Source of the DNA: Auraticoccus monumenti
GTDB taxonomy: Bacteria; Actinomycetota; Actinomycetes; Propionibacteriales; Propionibacteriaceae
Assembly (NCBI RefSeq): GCF_900101785.1
Contig: NZ_LT629688.1
Location: forward strand, 3,720,001-3,784,000
Direction of reading: 5' to 3'
Length of the DNA: 64,000 bases
Shown here: piece after piece, positions 16,921-26,183 of the stretch
Layout of the letters: every line of letters starts with the position of its first letter
Numbering within the stretch: position 1 is the stretch's first letter
The notes under the pieces: generated by a model
The model's database searches: none
Seen by the model: the letters and a program-made list of their open reading frames with translations, nothing else
What the model was told of the DNA's origin: nothing
Made by a program: the position numbers and the translations under genes

Positions 16921-17624
16921 GACACCACTCCCAGGAGGACGCTGAAGGGGACGGCCAGGAAGCCGAGGGTGATCACCAGAGCCAGCGCGACGGAGACTCC
17001 GACGATGACCCGGCGGACGGGCGCCGTGGTACCGGCACCCAGGGTGTAGAGCGCGCTGGCGGTGCCGTGCCGCAGGTGCAGCCCGACCGCCACCAGGGCG
17101 ACGGTGTAGATGAGCACGACCCACCAGATGCTGAAGCCGTTGACCATCCGCTCGTAGGGCGAGGCCGAGGCGCCACCGGGGGTGGTCAGCTGCCAGGTGA
17201 GGTGGGCCAGGTGGTAGACGACGAAGAGCGCGATCACCAGTCCGCCGCTGCGCAGCGTGAACGAGGCGTAGCTGCGCTGGATGCCCAGCCGGTTGCGGCT
17301 GGTCTTGTAGCGGTTGACCCCGGCCGCGCCCCAGGAGCGCCGCGACAGCCTGACCGCGGACCAGATGTGGGCCCCGACGGCCACCAGCAGCACGATCCGG
17401 ATGATCCACAGCAGACCGCTGTAGGGCAGGATCGGCTCACCCAGCTCACGCAGGTGGTGGGAGTACTCGTCGAAGGCCGCCTGACCGGCGAAGGCCTTGA
17501 GGTTGCCGTACATGTGCGCCAGGAGGTAGCCCACCATGACCAGGCCGCTGACGGCCATGACCACCTTGGCCGCCACCGTCGAGCGGAGCGCCCGGCGCTG
17601 CGCGGAGATCGTTGTCGTCGACAC
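16917..17624 (-). CDS. sdhC: Succinate dehydrogenase cytochrome b558 subunit
   Basis: 235 aa with five hydrophobic helices (about 18-38, 68-88, 126-146, 165-185, 207-229): the single-subunit diheme anchor of type B complex II rather than the SdhCD pair. Candidate heme histidines are His37, His86, His138/141 and His183/186 within or at the ends of helices. GTG at 17624 starts the operon. An AAGGC-GCCT dyad resembling iron-regulator boxes lies 37-53 bp upstream. Confidence 0.95.
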
Positions 17625-17660
17625 GTCGTCACCTTAGTTCGCGTGTCCGCAGCCCACGAA

Positions 17661-17677
17661 ATAAGGCACGCCTAGCG
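17661..17677. promoter_or_regulatory. Possible DtxR/IdeR-like iron box before sdhC
   Basis: ATAAGGCACGCCTAGCG: half-sites TAAGG and CCTAG spaced 4 bp, as in one palindrome of the IdeR/DtxR double site (TTAGGCTAACCTAA). It sits just upstream of sdhC, where the promoter should lie. Only one dyad is present, so affinity may be low. Confidence 0.35.
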
Positions 17678-17686
17678 TGCTCTGGG

Positions 17687-18253
17687 TCACTCCTCGTCGT
17701 CGTCGAGGTCGACCAGCAGCCCCTCGACGTCGGCCAGCCGGACGTGTCCGGCGGCCAGGTCCACCTCGGGCACGAGGGCCTCGACGAAGGGGACCAGGCG
17801 GCTCCCCTGGGCCACGTCGACGGCCAGCAGGTCCTGGGCGGGGAGGTGCACCACCTCGGTCACCCGGCCCACCTCGGTGCCGCTCGCGTCGAGCACGGCC
17901 AACCCCACCAGCTGGCGGTCGTAGTACTCCCCCGGCTCACCCGGTGCGTCGTCGACGGCGACGCGGCTGACCAGCAGGCCGCCGCGCAGGGACTCTGCGG
18001 TGTCGCGGTCGTCCACACCCTCGAAGACGACCAGCAGACGTCCCTGGTGCCAGCGGGTGCTGACCACCTGCAGGGTGCGCTCGCTGACGAAGCGGTCGGC
18101 ACCGGGACGCGCAGCGGCGCCCCGCACCAGGTGCAGCGAGGCACCCTCGGCGAAGCGCCGCTCGGGCTCGTCGGTGCGCAGCTCGATGGTGAGCGCGCCC
18201 TTGACCCCGTGGGGCCGACCGATCCGGCCGACCACCACCTCGATGTCCTCCAC
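17687..18253 (-). CDS. rimM: Ribosome maturation factor RimM
   Basis: 188 aa. Assists 30S head assembly and binds S19. N-terminal barrel begins VVGRIGRPHGVKGALTIELR; the linker GEYYDRQLVGLAV and the PRC-barrel domain (GRVTEVVHLPAQDLLAVD, then VPFVEALVPEVDL) follow. Ends with a short acidic tail DLDDDEE. Starts 3 bp after the KH-protein gene. trmD, its usual downstream partner, is missing; sdhC follows instead. Confidence 0.95.
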   Translation of the reverse strand: MEDIEVVVGRIGRPHGVKGALTIELRTDEPERRFAEGASLHLVRGAAARPGADRFVSERTLQVVSTRWHQGRLLVVFEGVDDRDTAESLRGGLLVSRVAVDDAPGEPGEYYDRQLVGLAVLDASGTEVGRVTEVVHLPAQDLLAVDVAQGSRLVPFVEALVPEVDLAAGHVRLADVEGLLVDLDDDEE

Positions 18254-18256
18254 CCG

Positions 18257-18514
18257 TCAGCGCTGGTCTCGACGCGGCTGGCGGTCGACGTCGACGAAGT
18301 CGACGCGGACCCGGTCCCGGCCGGCCAGGGCCGCGATGACGGTGCGCAGGGCGCCGGCCGTGCGTCCCTGCCGGCCGATCACCTTGCCCACGTCGTCGGG
18401 GTGCACCCGGACCTCGAGCATCCGGCCGCGGCGCCCGTCGACGTCACGCACGCGGACGTCGTCGGGGTTCGAGACCAGACCGCGGACCAGGTGCTCCAGC
18501 GCGTCGGCCAGCAC
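18257..18514 (-). CDS. khpA: KH-domain RNA-binding protein
   Basis: 85 aa. GTG at 18514 lies 1 bp after the rpsP stop. The KH fold contains the GxxG loop in VGKVIGRQGRTAGALRTVIA; it begins LADALEHLVRGLVSNPDDVR and ends with a basic tail. Homologues (KhpA) are small RNA-binding proteins always found between rpsP and rimM. The frame is open upstream within rpsP but that is Pro/Arg shadow sequence. Confidence 0.93.
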   Translation of the reverse strand: MLADALEHLVRGLVSNPDDVRVRDVDGRRGRMLEVRVHPDDVGKVIGRQGRTAGALRTVIAALAGRDRVRVDFVDVDRQPRRDQR

Positions 18515-18515
18515 C

Positions 18516-18974
18516 TCAGGCCTCGCTGCTGGTCTCGCCCGCCTCGTCGGCGGCGGTCTCGGCGGCCGGCTCGGCGGCAGGAGCGGCCTCCTCGGCCTTC
18601 TTCCGGCTGCTGAAGGCGGCGACGCTCGGCTCGTCGGAGGTGTCGGCCAGCGCGGCGTTGAAGGCGGCCAGCTTGTCCTTCTTCTCCTTCTGCGGCTCCA
18701 CGCCGGAGGGGGAGCTGTCACCGGAGAAGGACTGCCAGTCCCCGGTGCGCTTGAGGATGGCCACCACGGCCTCGGTGGGCTGGGCGCCGACCGAGAGCCA
18801 GTACTGGGCGCGCTCGGAGTTCACCTCGATGAACGACGGGTCGTTCTTCGGGTGGTACTTGCCGATCTCCTCGATCGCCCGGCCGTCGCGCTTGGTGCGC
18901 GAGTCCATCACGACGATGCGGTAGTGGGGCGAGCGGATCTTGCCCAGTCGCTTCAGACGAATCTTGACAGCCAC
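18516..18974 (-). CDS. rpsP: 30S ribosomal protein S16
   Basis: 152 aa. Core [20 protein letters not shown] (1-20), [14 protein letters not shown], the [20 protein letters not shown] helix, then a ~65-residue Lys/Ala/Glu-rich extension typical of actinobacterial S16. GTG at 18974 is chosen because the homologous core starts there and AGGAG lies upstream; an earlier in-frame ATG at 19052 only adds shadow sequence. Confidence 0.97.
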   Translation of the reverse strand: MAVKIRLKRLGKIRSPHYRIVVMDSRTKRDGRAIEEIGKYHPKNDPSFIEVNSERAQYWLSVGAQPTEAVVAILKRTGDWQSFSGDSSPSGVEPQKEKKDKLAAFNAALADTSDEPSVAAFSSRKKAEEAAPAAEPAAETAADEAGETSSEA

Positions 18975-19225
18975 GTGTGTGGTTTCTCCTGTAGGGAACG
19001 CCCGGGACGACCCCGGACACGGTGGGTGAGCAGTCGGCACGCTGTGGGGCAACGCGCCTCAACCCGGGTGGACCTGTGCTGCCCTGGCGATGAGAGGGCA
19101 CCGGAGCAGCACGGATGCGCCCGACAGTCTGCCAGAGGGAGGGCGGTGCGACCAAACACCTGGGTGCGCCCGGTCAGGACCTGGGTGGATCCCACGTCGG
19201 TACCGGCCCGGGCACGGCCCCGCTG

Positions 19226-19231
19226 TATAGG
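19226..19231 (+). promoter_or_regulatory. -10 element of a leaderless glycosyltransferase gene
   Basis: TATAGG nine bases before the ATG at 19241, with no Shine-Dalgarno in between. This fits leaderless transcription starting at or very near the A of the start codon. Confidence 0.45.
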
Positions 19232-19240
19232 GTGCATCGC

Positions 19241-19993
19241 ATGCTCTCGGTGGTCATCCCCACGCTCCAGCAGTCCCGGCACCTGGGCGAGCTCCTGCAG
19301 CTGCTGCAGGACTCGGACGTGGTCGGCGAGGTCGTGGTGGTCAACAACGCCGACCAGCCGCTGCCCTTCGCGACGGACAAGACGCGCGTGCTCGACCCGG
19401 GCCGCAACCTGTTCGTCAACCCCTCCTGGAACCTCGGGGTGCGGCACTGCCGGCACCGCAACCTGCTGATCTGCAACGACGACGTCCTCTTCGACCCGGG
19501 TCTGCTGCAGTTCGCCGACCGGGCCCTGACCGACGGCAGCGGGGCGATCGGCCCGGCCCGCTCCTGCTTCCGGGAGGAGCTGGAGGGCGCGGAGCCGGAC
19601 CGGCCCGAGCTGGTTCCCACCGACCGCCGCACCTGGGGCTGGGGCACCATGATGTTCATGCCGCGGCGGCACTACGTGCCGGTGCCGGAGGACCTGCTGA
19701 TCTGGGCCGGGGACGACTGGGTCTTCCGCCACCAGCGGCGGCAGAACCACCTGCTGCGCGGGGTGACCATCCAGACGGTGATGGGCTCGACCTCGCGCCA
19801 GGCCCGGTTCAGCGACCAGAAGAACGCCGACCTGGTGCGTTTCCGCGAGGCCTACGCCGAGAACCCCTACCTGCACCGGCGCGAGGCCGGGGTCCGGCGC
19901 GCGGCCCTGGTCGAGCGAGCCCGGGTGGGGGCCCGGTGGCGGGTCCGGAGGGCCCGGCGGCTGGTGCGTGAGCGTCTCGACGCCCGTCGCTGA
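19241..19993 (+). CDS. GT2-like glycosyltransferase
   Basis: 250 aa, a single GT-A-type domain. Starts with the first strand SVVIPTLQQSRHLGELLQLL, then VVGEVVVVNNAD, and a metal-binding acidic motif in LLICNDDVLFDPG. Further landmarks are GAIGPARSCF and TWGWGTMMFMPRRHY, then IWAGDDWVFR as the possible catalytic acid. Ends with a long basic helix (about 220-250). No TM helix, so cytoplasmic. Divergent from rpsP and convergent with the larger GT2 gene. Acceptor unknown; cell-wall glycan is likely. Confidence 0.75.
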   Translation: MLSVVIPTLQQSRHLGELLQLLQDSDVVGEVVVVNNADQPLPFATDKTRVLDPGRNLFVNPSWNLGVRHCRHRNLLICNDDVLFDPGLLQFADRALTDGSGAIGPARSCFREELEGAEPDRPELVPTDRRTWGWGTMMFMPRRHYVPVPEDLLIWAGDDWVFRHQRRQNHLLRGVTIQTVMGSTSRQARFSDQKNADLVRFREAYAENPYLHRREAGVRRAALVERARVGARWRVRRARRLVRERLDARR

Positions 19994-20005
19994 CCCCTCG
20001 GCGCC

Positions 20006-21838
20006 TCAGCGGCAGCGCAGGCTGAGGTTGCCGTGGCTGGAGGTGTAGAGGTCGGCCCGCAGCCCCGGCACCCGGGTGCTGGTGCGGGGGGCCTCGGGTG
20101 AGGGCAGCCGCAGGCGGACCTGGCCACGGGTGTCGGTGAGCTCCAGCCAGAGGCCGAAGAAGCCGGACCGACGGCTGTTGAAGTCGCCGGCCTCGAAGGT
20201 GGCCTCGACCTCCCAGCGGCCGCCGTCCAGCCGGCGCAGGACGGTCCCCGGCCGGACCCGGGCGGCGGGGTCGCGGCAGAGCGCCTCCAGCTGGGCCTGC
20301 AGCCCCGGGGTGCGGTCGTCCGTCGTCACCTCGCAGCGCACGGTGAGGGTCCCGGGCGTCACCGCCACCCTGGTGATCGCGGCCGGCACCGGCCGACGGG
20401 GCGGGCTGACCAGCGCGAGCGAGCGTCGGGGCGGACCGAACGCGCGCAGGCTGAGGTTCCCGTTGGCGGTGCGGTACGGCTCCAGCCGGCCGCGTCCGTC
20501 CGGCACCGCCGTCGCCTCGTCCACCCGGACCCGGACCTTCGGCGCGCTCTCGGCCGGCGCCTTCTCCACCGAGAGGTCCCAGGTGCCCTCCGCTAGGTCC
20601 ACCGTGGCCGGCAGGGTGGTCTCCACCCGGTCCCGGGGCCCGCGCAGCGGGACGCGCAGCGCGTCGGGGCCGCCCCGTCGGCGGAGCAGCAGCAGGCGGT
20701 CCCCCGGCACGTCGTCCCCGGTCGTCTCCAGGACCAGCCGGAGTCCTCCCCGCCTGCTCCACCCCAGCTCGGTGGCCCGCGTCTCGTAGCCCGGGTCGGT
20801 CTCGAGCCGGCCCAGGGCCAGCAGGCCCTCGACGTCACCGGCCCGGACCAGCTCGGCCCGTTGCCGGAACGGGAAGCCGAGGTCGGCCACCATGGCGTCG
20901 CCGACGTGCCGGGCCATCACCAGCTGGTGGTTCTCCACCCACTGCTGCCGCCGTTCGGCGGGCATGGCGGCGAAGCGGGCCGGGGCGTACATCTTCAGGC
21001 ACTTGCGCCGGAACAGCGCGGACACCACCCGGTCCGCCCGGGCGGGGTCGGGGTCGTGGCGCCGGACCCGGTCGGCCACCTGCCCGACCGACCACGAGTA
21101 GCCCACCGGGTCCAGGGCCTGCATGCTGATGTTCTGGCCGTCGTCGCGCAGCCGGACGAAGTAGTGGTCGTAGTCGACCAGGACCGAGATGCGGCGGGCC
21201 ACGTAGTAGGCCTGGGCCATCACGAAGCCGTCCTCCAGCCGCACCTTCTCCTCCGGGAACCTGATCCCGTGCTCCAGCAGCATGCTGCGACGGAACAGCT
21301 TGATCGGTCCCAGGGACGGCATCACCAGCTCGGGGTCGACGTCGACCAGGTTGTCCGCGGCCAGCGGGGCGCCGATGCCGCGGCCGCCCAGCCCGACCAG
21401 CTTGGGCAGCACGATGTCGGAGCCGTGCTCGTCGGCGAACTCGACCATCCGGCGCAGGGCCTCCGGACCGAGCCGGTCGTCGGAGTCGGCGAAGAAGACG
21501 TAGCGCCCGCGGGCCAGGTCCAGGCCGTGGTTGCGGGGCGGGCCGGGCCAGCCGGCGTTCTCCTGGTGCACGACCTCGATGGGAGGGTGCTCGGCGGCGT
21601 AGCGGTCCAGGGTCTGCGGGCCGTCGTCGGTGGAGCCGTCGTCGACCATGACCACCTGCAGCCGCTCGGGGGCCAGGTCCTGGGCCACCAGGGAGTCCAG
21701 CAGCTCCACCAGGTAGGGCATCGCGTCGTAGACCGGCACCACCACGGTGACGTCGGGCTCGACGGCCCCGACGGCGGGGGCTCCGGGTGCCTGGGCGTCC
21801 TCGTGCTGGTCCTGCGGCCCCTGGTCCGGCGTGCTCAT
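20006..21838 (-). CDS. GT2 glycosyltransferase with C-terminal beta domains (copy 1)
   Basis: 610 aa. GT-A domain about 28-250: VTVVVPVYDAMPYLVELLDS, VVMVDDGSTD (nucleotide-binding), GWPGPPRNHGLDLARGRYVF, the DxD-like FADSDDRLGP and VRLEDGFVMAQAYY. Then a helical region with CLKMYAPARF, and about 370-610 beta-rich repeats, with the motif GNLSLR near 460 and again at the C-terminus (SSHGNLSLRCR). Homologous over ~330 residues to the enzyme at 23007-24413. Such architecture is seen in wall teichoic-acid or glycopolymer polymerases. Amidohydrolase gene lies between the copies. Confidence 0.85.
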   Translation of the reverse strand: MSTPDQGPQDQHEDAQAPGAPAVGAVEPDVTVVVPVYDAMPYLVELLDSLVAQDLAPERLQVVMVDDGSTDDGPQTLDRYAAEHPPIEVVHQENAGWPGPPRNHGLDLARGRYVFFADSDDRLGPEALRRMVEFADEHGSDIVLPKLVGLGGRGIGAPLAADNLVDVDPELVMPSLGPIKLFRRSMLLEHGIRFPEEKVRLEDGFVMAQAYYVARRISVLVDYDHYFVRLRDDGQNISMQALDPVGYSWSVGQVADRVRRHDPDPARADRVVSALFRRKCLKMYAPARFAAMPAERRQQWVENHQLVMARHVGDAMVADLGFPFRQRAELVRAGDVEGLLALGRLETDPGYETRATELGWSRRGGLRLVLETTGDDVPGDRLLLLRRRGGPDALRVPLRGPRDRVETTLPATVDLAEGTWDLSVEKAPAESAPKVRVRVDEATAVPDGRGRLEPYRTANGNLSLRAFGPPRRSLALVSPPRRPVPAAITRVAVTPGTLTVRCEVTTDDRTPGLQAQLEALCRDPAARVRPGTVLRRLDGGRWEVEATFEAGDFNSRRSGFFGLWLELTDTRGQVRLRLPSPEAPRTSTRVPGLRADLYTSSHGNLSLRCR

Positions 21839-21876
21839 CCGGGAACCCTACCGGGCCGGTGGCCGCGGGCCGCGGC

Positions 21877-22968
21877 TCAGGAGCGCACCACGCGTCCGCG
21901 CAGCACGACCAGCCGGGGACGGCGCAGCGCCGTGAGGTCGGTGCGCGGGTCGCCGGCCAGCACCAGCAGGTCGGCGGGAGCACCGGTCTCCAGACCGGGG
22001 TGGCCGAGCCAGCTGCGCGCCCGCCAGGACGCCGCGCCGAGCGCCCAGGAGGCACCGCCCACCCGGGCCAGCTGCTCGACCTCGCCGGCGATGGTGCCGT
22101 GCGGCCGGAAGCCGCCGGCGTCGGTGCCGGCGTAGACGGGGACGCCGGCCTCGACCGCCCGGCCGAAGGTCTCCCAGCGGCGGGCGTGCAGGGCCTCCAT
22201 GTGCCGGGCGTAGCGGGGGAAGCGGGCCCGGCCCTGCTCGGCGAAGCGCGGGAAGTTCTCCAGCTGGAGCAGGGTGGGCACCAGCGCCACCCCGCGCCGG
22301 GCCATCAGCGCGATGGTGGCCTCGTCCAGGCCGGTGCCGTGCTCCACGCCGTCCACGCCCACCCCGACCAGCTCGGTGACGGCCTGCTCGCCGAAGACGT
22401 GGACGGTGACCCGGCAGCCCAGCTCGTGCGCCCGCTCGACCGCGGCCCGGGCGACCTCGACCGGCCACAGCGGGGCGAGGTCGCCCTGCTCGCGGTCGAT
22501 CCAGTCCCCCACCAGCTTGATCCAGCCGTCACCGGCCGCGGCCTGCCGCTCCACCGCGGCCACCAGCCCGTCGGGCTCCACCTCGTCGGCGTAGTCGCGC
22601 AGGTAGCGCCTCGGTCGGGCGATGTGGCGCCCAGCGCGGACGATCCGGGGCAGGTCGTCGCGTCCGTCGATCCAGCGGGTGTCGGCCGGGGACCCGGCGT
22701 CGCGCAGCAGCAGCACCCCGGCGTCGCGCTCGGTGAGGGCGTGCTGCTCGGTGGTGGCGCGGTCGACCGCACCGGTGGACTCCAGCCCGACGTGGCAGTG
22801 GGCGTCCACCAGCCCGGGCAGGATCCAGCCCTCCTCGGCCACGGTGGTCGCCCCGGGGACCGGTTCGGCGGCCAGCCGGCCGTCGACGCACCACAGGTCG
22901 CGCACCTCGCCCTCGGGCAGCACCACGCCGCGGAGGTGCAGCGGCGGCGGGAGGACGTGGCCGGTCAC
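21877..22968 (-). CDS. Metal-dependent amidohydrolase
   Basis: 363 aa from a GTG at 22968. TIM-barrel amidohydrolase of the imidazolonepropionase/cytosine-deaminase-like superfamily: metal HxH in LVDAHCHVGLE, the Lys-containing GWIKLVGDW, HVFGEQAV and GVEHGTGLD histidines, and the final metal Asp in VYAGTDAGG. C-terminal composite-domain strands (GAPADLLVLAGDP...VLRGRVVRS). Substrate unknown. Sandwiched between two paralogous glycosyltransferases on the same strand with short gaps, so co-transcription is likely, but a functional link is only inferred. Confidence 0.9.
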   Translation of the reverse strand: MTGHVLPPPLHLRGVVLPEGEVRDLWCVDGRLAAEPVPGATTVAEEGWILPGLVDAHCHVGLESTGAVDRATTEQHALTERDAGVLLLRDAGSPADTRWIDGRDDLPRIVRAGRHIARPRRYLRDYADEVEPDGLVAAVERQAAAGDGWIKLVGDWIDREQGDLAPLWPVEVARAAVERAHELGCRVTVHVFGEQAVTELVGVGVDGVEHGTGLDEATIALMARRGVALVPTLLQLENFPRFAEQGRARFPRYARHMEALHARRWETFGRAVEAGVPVYAGTDAGGFRPHGTIAGEVEQLARVGGASWALGAASWRARSWLGHPGLETGAPADLLVLAGDPRTDLTALRRPRLVVLRGRVVRS

Positions 22969-23006
22969 CTGGCGGCCCGGGGGTCGGGAGTCGGGGCGGT
23001 CACGGC

Positions 23007-24413
23007 TCAGCCGGCGGGGTCCAGCTCGACGCTGAGGTTGTCCTTGATGGTGGCGTAGGGCCGGGCGCCGGACCTGGCGGGCGGGAGGGTCGTCCCGGTC
23101 GCCACCTCGACCCGGACCCGCTGCTCTGGGTGGGCCGGGTCGAGCACGTAGGCGTCGAGCACCCCCGACCCGGGACGCCGCAGCTGGGCGGCGGCCACCC
23201 GCGCGGTGGCGCCCCAGCGGGTCAGGCTGCCGCGGGCGCGGGTCGGCGACCCCTGGGGCCTGAGGGCCACGGTGAGCGAGTGCTCGCCCTTGCGCTCCTG
23301 GAGCTGCAGGGTCACCGGCGCCCCGCCGGTGCTGGCTCCGCCGTCGAGCTCGAACCCGAGCTGGAGCCCGCGCCAGGTCCACTCCGCCGAGGTGACCCGC
23401 GCGCCGTGCGGGCGGTGGTCGACGCCCCGGGCGGCGACGTCGAGCAACCCGGCCTTGTCACCGGCCCGGACCAGCGCCGACCGCTCGCGGAACCTCTTGC
23501 TCAGCCGCCCCTCCATCTCGGGGGTGATGTAGGTCTCGATGTGGCGCCGGTGGGCGGCGAGGAAGGCGTCGCGGCGGGTGTCGCGCATCTTCCAGAACCG
23601 CTCGGGCTCGTAGAACTTCAGGCACTTGCGCCGGTAGAGGTCCAGCACGATCCGGCGCGCCCGCTCGTGGTCGGGGTCGAGCTCGGTGACGATCCGGCTG
23701 ACCTCGCCGATGGACCAGGTGTAGCCCTCGGGGTCGAAGCCCTGGGAGCTGATGTTCTGGCCGTCGTCGCGGGCCACCAGGTAGTAGAAGTCGTAGCCGC
23801 CCAGCAGCGAGACCCGGGAGGCCCGCAGGTAGGCCCGGGCCAGCATCATCCCGTCCTCGAGCCGGACCTTCTCCTCGGGGAAGCGGATGCCCTCCTCCTC
23901 CAGGAAGGAGCGCCGGAACATCTTCTGCGGGGTGAGGGTGGTGAAGACCTGCTCGAGGTCGGCGTCGACCTGGGTCTGGGCGTACATGGCGTCACGCACC
24001 CAGCGCCCGCCCACGCCGACCATCTTGGGCACCACCACGTCCGAGCCGTGCTCGTCGGCGAAGGCGGTCATCCGGCGCAGCGCCTCCGGGCCCATCTCGT
24101 CGTCGGCGTCGGCGAAGAAGACGTAGCGGCCGCGGGCCAGGTCGAGCCCCCGGTTGCGCGGGATGCCGGGCCAGCCGCTGTTCTCCTGGTGCACCACCCG
24201 CAGCTGGGGGTGGCGGGCGGCGTACTCGTCGAGCAGCGCGGGGCCGGCGTCGGTGGAGCCGTCGTCGATGGCCAGCACCTCGTACCCGGCCGGGTCCAGG
24301 TCCTGGGCGACCAGGGAGTCCAGCAGCGTCCGCAGGTACGGCATCGCCTGGTAGACCGGGATGACGACCGAGACCGCGGGCCCGCCGTTCGGGTCGGGGG
24401 GCACCTGGGTCAC
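23007..24413 (-). CDS. GT2 glycosyltransferase with C-terminal beta domain (copy 2)
   Basis: 468 aa. GT-A domain about 14-240: SVVIPVYQAMPYLRTLLDSL, LAIDDGSTDAGP, GWPGIPRNRGLDLARGRYVF, FADADDEMGP and VRLEDGMMLARAYL. Shares the helical block CLKFYEPERF and the ending YATIKDNLSVEL with copy 1, but has a single beta domain (about 345-465), so it is ~140 residues shorter. Cytoplasmic or membrane-peripheral. Likely adds sugars or polyol units to a surface glycopolymer; acceptor unknown. Lies 100 bp downstream of ffh. Confidence 0.87.
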   Translation of the reverse strand: MTQVPPDPNGGPAVSVVIPVYQAMPYLRTLLDSLVAQDLDPAGYEVLAIDDGSTDAGPALLDEYAARHPQLRVVHQENSGWPGIPRNRGLDLARGRYVFFADADDEMGPEALRRMTAFADEHGSDVVVPKMVGVGGRWVRDAMYAQTQVDADLEQVFTTLTPQKMFRRSFLEEEGIRFPEEKVRLEDGMMLARAYLRASRVSLLGGYDFYYLVARDDGQNISSQGFDPEGYTWSIGEVSRIVTELDPDHERARRIVLDLYRRKCLKFYEPERFWKMRDTRRDAFLAAHRRHIETYITPEMEGRLSKRFRERSALVRAGDKAGLLDVAARGVDHRPHGARVTSAEWTWRGLQLGFELDGGASTGGAPVTLQLQERKGEHSLTVALRPQGSPTRARGSLTRWGATARVAAAQLRRPGSGVLDAYVLDPAHPEQRVRVEVATGTTLPPARSGARPYATIKDNLSVELDPAG

Positions 24414-24513
24414 GGCTGGCTCCTGTCGCTCGGCGGGATCGCCGCGTCAGTGTACCGCCGGGGCCCGGCGCAGGCCGGGGCCTCGGGGGCGCGCGTCGTG
24501 CTCGTCGAGGGGC

Positions 24514-26088
24514 TCAGCGGCCCTGGCCGAACATCTTGCGCAGCTCGGGCGGCAGGTCGAAGTCGGCCATCGCCTTCTCCATCTCCTCCGGCGTCTGCGG
24601 CGGCGCCCCGAAGGCCGCCGCGCCGTCGGCCGGCCGCGGTGCCCCACCGGGCTGGCCGCGCTTGGCCGGGTTGCCGGAGACGCCCTTGCGCGCGCCCTTC
24701 TTCTTCACCGGCTGCTTGGCCTTGCGGGCGCCCCCGCCGGCACCCGGCATCCCGGGCATCCCCGGCATCCCCGGCATCCCGCCGGTGGCCAGCTGGCTCA
24801 TCATCTTGCGGGCGTCCATGAAGCGGCTGACCAGGTTGTTGACGTCGGAGACCTCGACCCCGGCACCACGGGCGATGCGGGCCCGGCGCGAGCCGTTGAG
24901 GATCTTGGGGTCGTCGCGCTCGGCGGGGGTCATCGACTGGATGATCGCCTCGATCCGGTCGACCTCCCGCTCGTCGATGTTGCTGATCTGCTCCTTCATG
25001 TCCCCCATGCCGGGGAGCATCCCGAAGATCTTCGACAGCGGACCCATCTTGCGGACCATCTGCATCTGCTGCAGGAAGTCCGCCAGCCCGAAGTCGCCAC
25101 CGCCCTTGCTGGTCAGCTTGGCCGCGGCCTTGGCGCTCTGCTCGGCGTCGAAGGTCTTCTCGGCCTGCTCGATCAGGGTGAGCATGTCGCCCATGCCCAG
25201 GATGCGGCTGGCCATCCGGTCGGGGTGGAAGACGTCGAAGTCGCCGAGCTTCTCGCCGTTGGAGGCGAACATGATCGGACGGCCGGTGACCTTGGCGATG
25301 GACAGCGCGGCACCACCGCGGGCGTCGCCGTCGAGCTTGGTCAGCACCACGCCGTCGAAGCCGACGCCCTCGGCGAAGGCCTTGGCGGTGTTGACCGCGT
25401 CCTGGCCGATCATCGCGTCGACCACGAACAGCGTCTCGTTCGGACGGACCTCGGCCTTGATCTTGGCCGCCTGCTGCATCAGCTCCGCGTCGATGCCCAG
25501 CCGGCCGGCGGTGTCGACGACGATGACGTCGTAGAGCTTCTGGGAGGCGTGGTACATCGCCCGGCGGGCGACCAGCACCGGGTCCCCGACACCGTTGCCG
25601 GGCTCGGGGGCGTAGACGTGGACGCCGGCCTGCTCGCCCACCACCTGCAGCTGCTTGACCGCGTTGGGGCGTTGCAGGTCCGCGGCCACCAGCAGCGGCG
25701 AGTGCCCCTGCTCGCGCAGCCAGCGGCCGAGCTTGCCCGCCAGGGTCGTCTTGCCCGCGCCCTGGAGGCCGGCCAGCATGATCACCGTCGGCGGCTTCTT
25801 GGCCCAGCGGATGGTGCGGGTCTCCCCGCCCAGGATGGTCACCAGCTCCTCGTCGACGATCTTGACGATCTGCTGGGTCGGGTTCAGCGCGCCGCTCAGC
25901 TCCGCGCCGAGGGTCCGCTCCTTGACCGCGGCCACGAACTCCTTGACCACCGACAGGTTGACGTCGGCCTCCAGCAGCGCGATCCGGATCTCGCGGCAGG
26001 TGGCGTCGATGTCGGCCTCGGACAGGCGTCCCTTGCCGCGCAAGGACTTGAAGGCGGCGTTCAGTCGGTCCTGCAGGGTGTCGAACAC
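24514..26088 (-). CDS. ffh: Signal recognition particle protein Ffh
   Basis: 524 aa. SRP54 homologue that binds 4.5S RNA and signal peptides of nascent membrane proteins. N domain 1-90, G domain with P-loop GLQGAGKTT (107-115), VVDTAGRLG and TKLDGDARGG, then the Met-rich M domain (MQMVRKMGPLSKIFGMLPGM, NGSRRARIARGAG). A GMPGMPGMPGMPG run and a Lys/Pro-rich linker follow, ending PPELRKMFGQGR. Works with FtsY just upstream. Confidence 0.98.
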   Translation of the reverse strand: MFDTLQDRLNAAFKSLRGKGRLSEADIDATCREIRIALLEADVNLSVVKEFVAAVKERTLGAELSGALNPTQQIVKIVDEELVTILGGETRTIRWAKKPPTVIMLAGLQGAGKTTLAGKLGRWLREQGHSPLLVAADLQRPNAVKQLQVVGEQAGVHVYAPEPGNGVGDPVLVARRAMYHASQKLYDVIVVDTAGRLGIDAELMQQAAKIKAEVRPNETLFVVDAMIGQDAVNTAKAFAEGVGFDGVVLTKLDGDARGGAALSIAKVTGRPIMFASNGEKLGDFDVFHPDRMASRILGMGDMLTLIEQAEKTFDAEQSAKAAAKLTSKGGGDFGLADFLQQMQMVRKMGPLSKIFGMLPGMGDMKEQISNIDEREVDRIEAIIQSMTPAERDDPKILNGSRRARIARGAGVEVSDVNNLVSRFMDARKMMSQLATGGMPGMPGMPGMPGAGGGARKAKQPVKKKGARKGVSGNPAKRGQPGGAPRPADGAAAFGAPPQTPEEMEKAMADFDLPPELRKMFGQGR

Positions 26089-26183
26089 GTGGCGGTCCTC
26101 GGTTGGTGGTGGCGCTCGGTCGGGGGGTGGCCCGGGGGTCCAGACTACCGGCCCGTGCCCACCGGGCCGTGCAGCCGAGCGGC

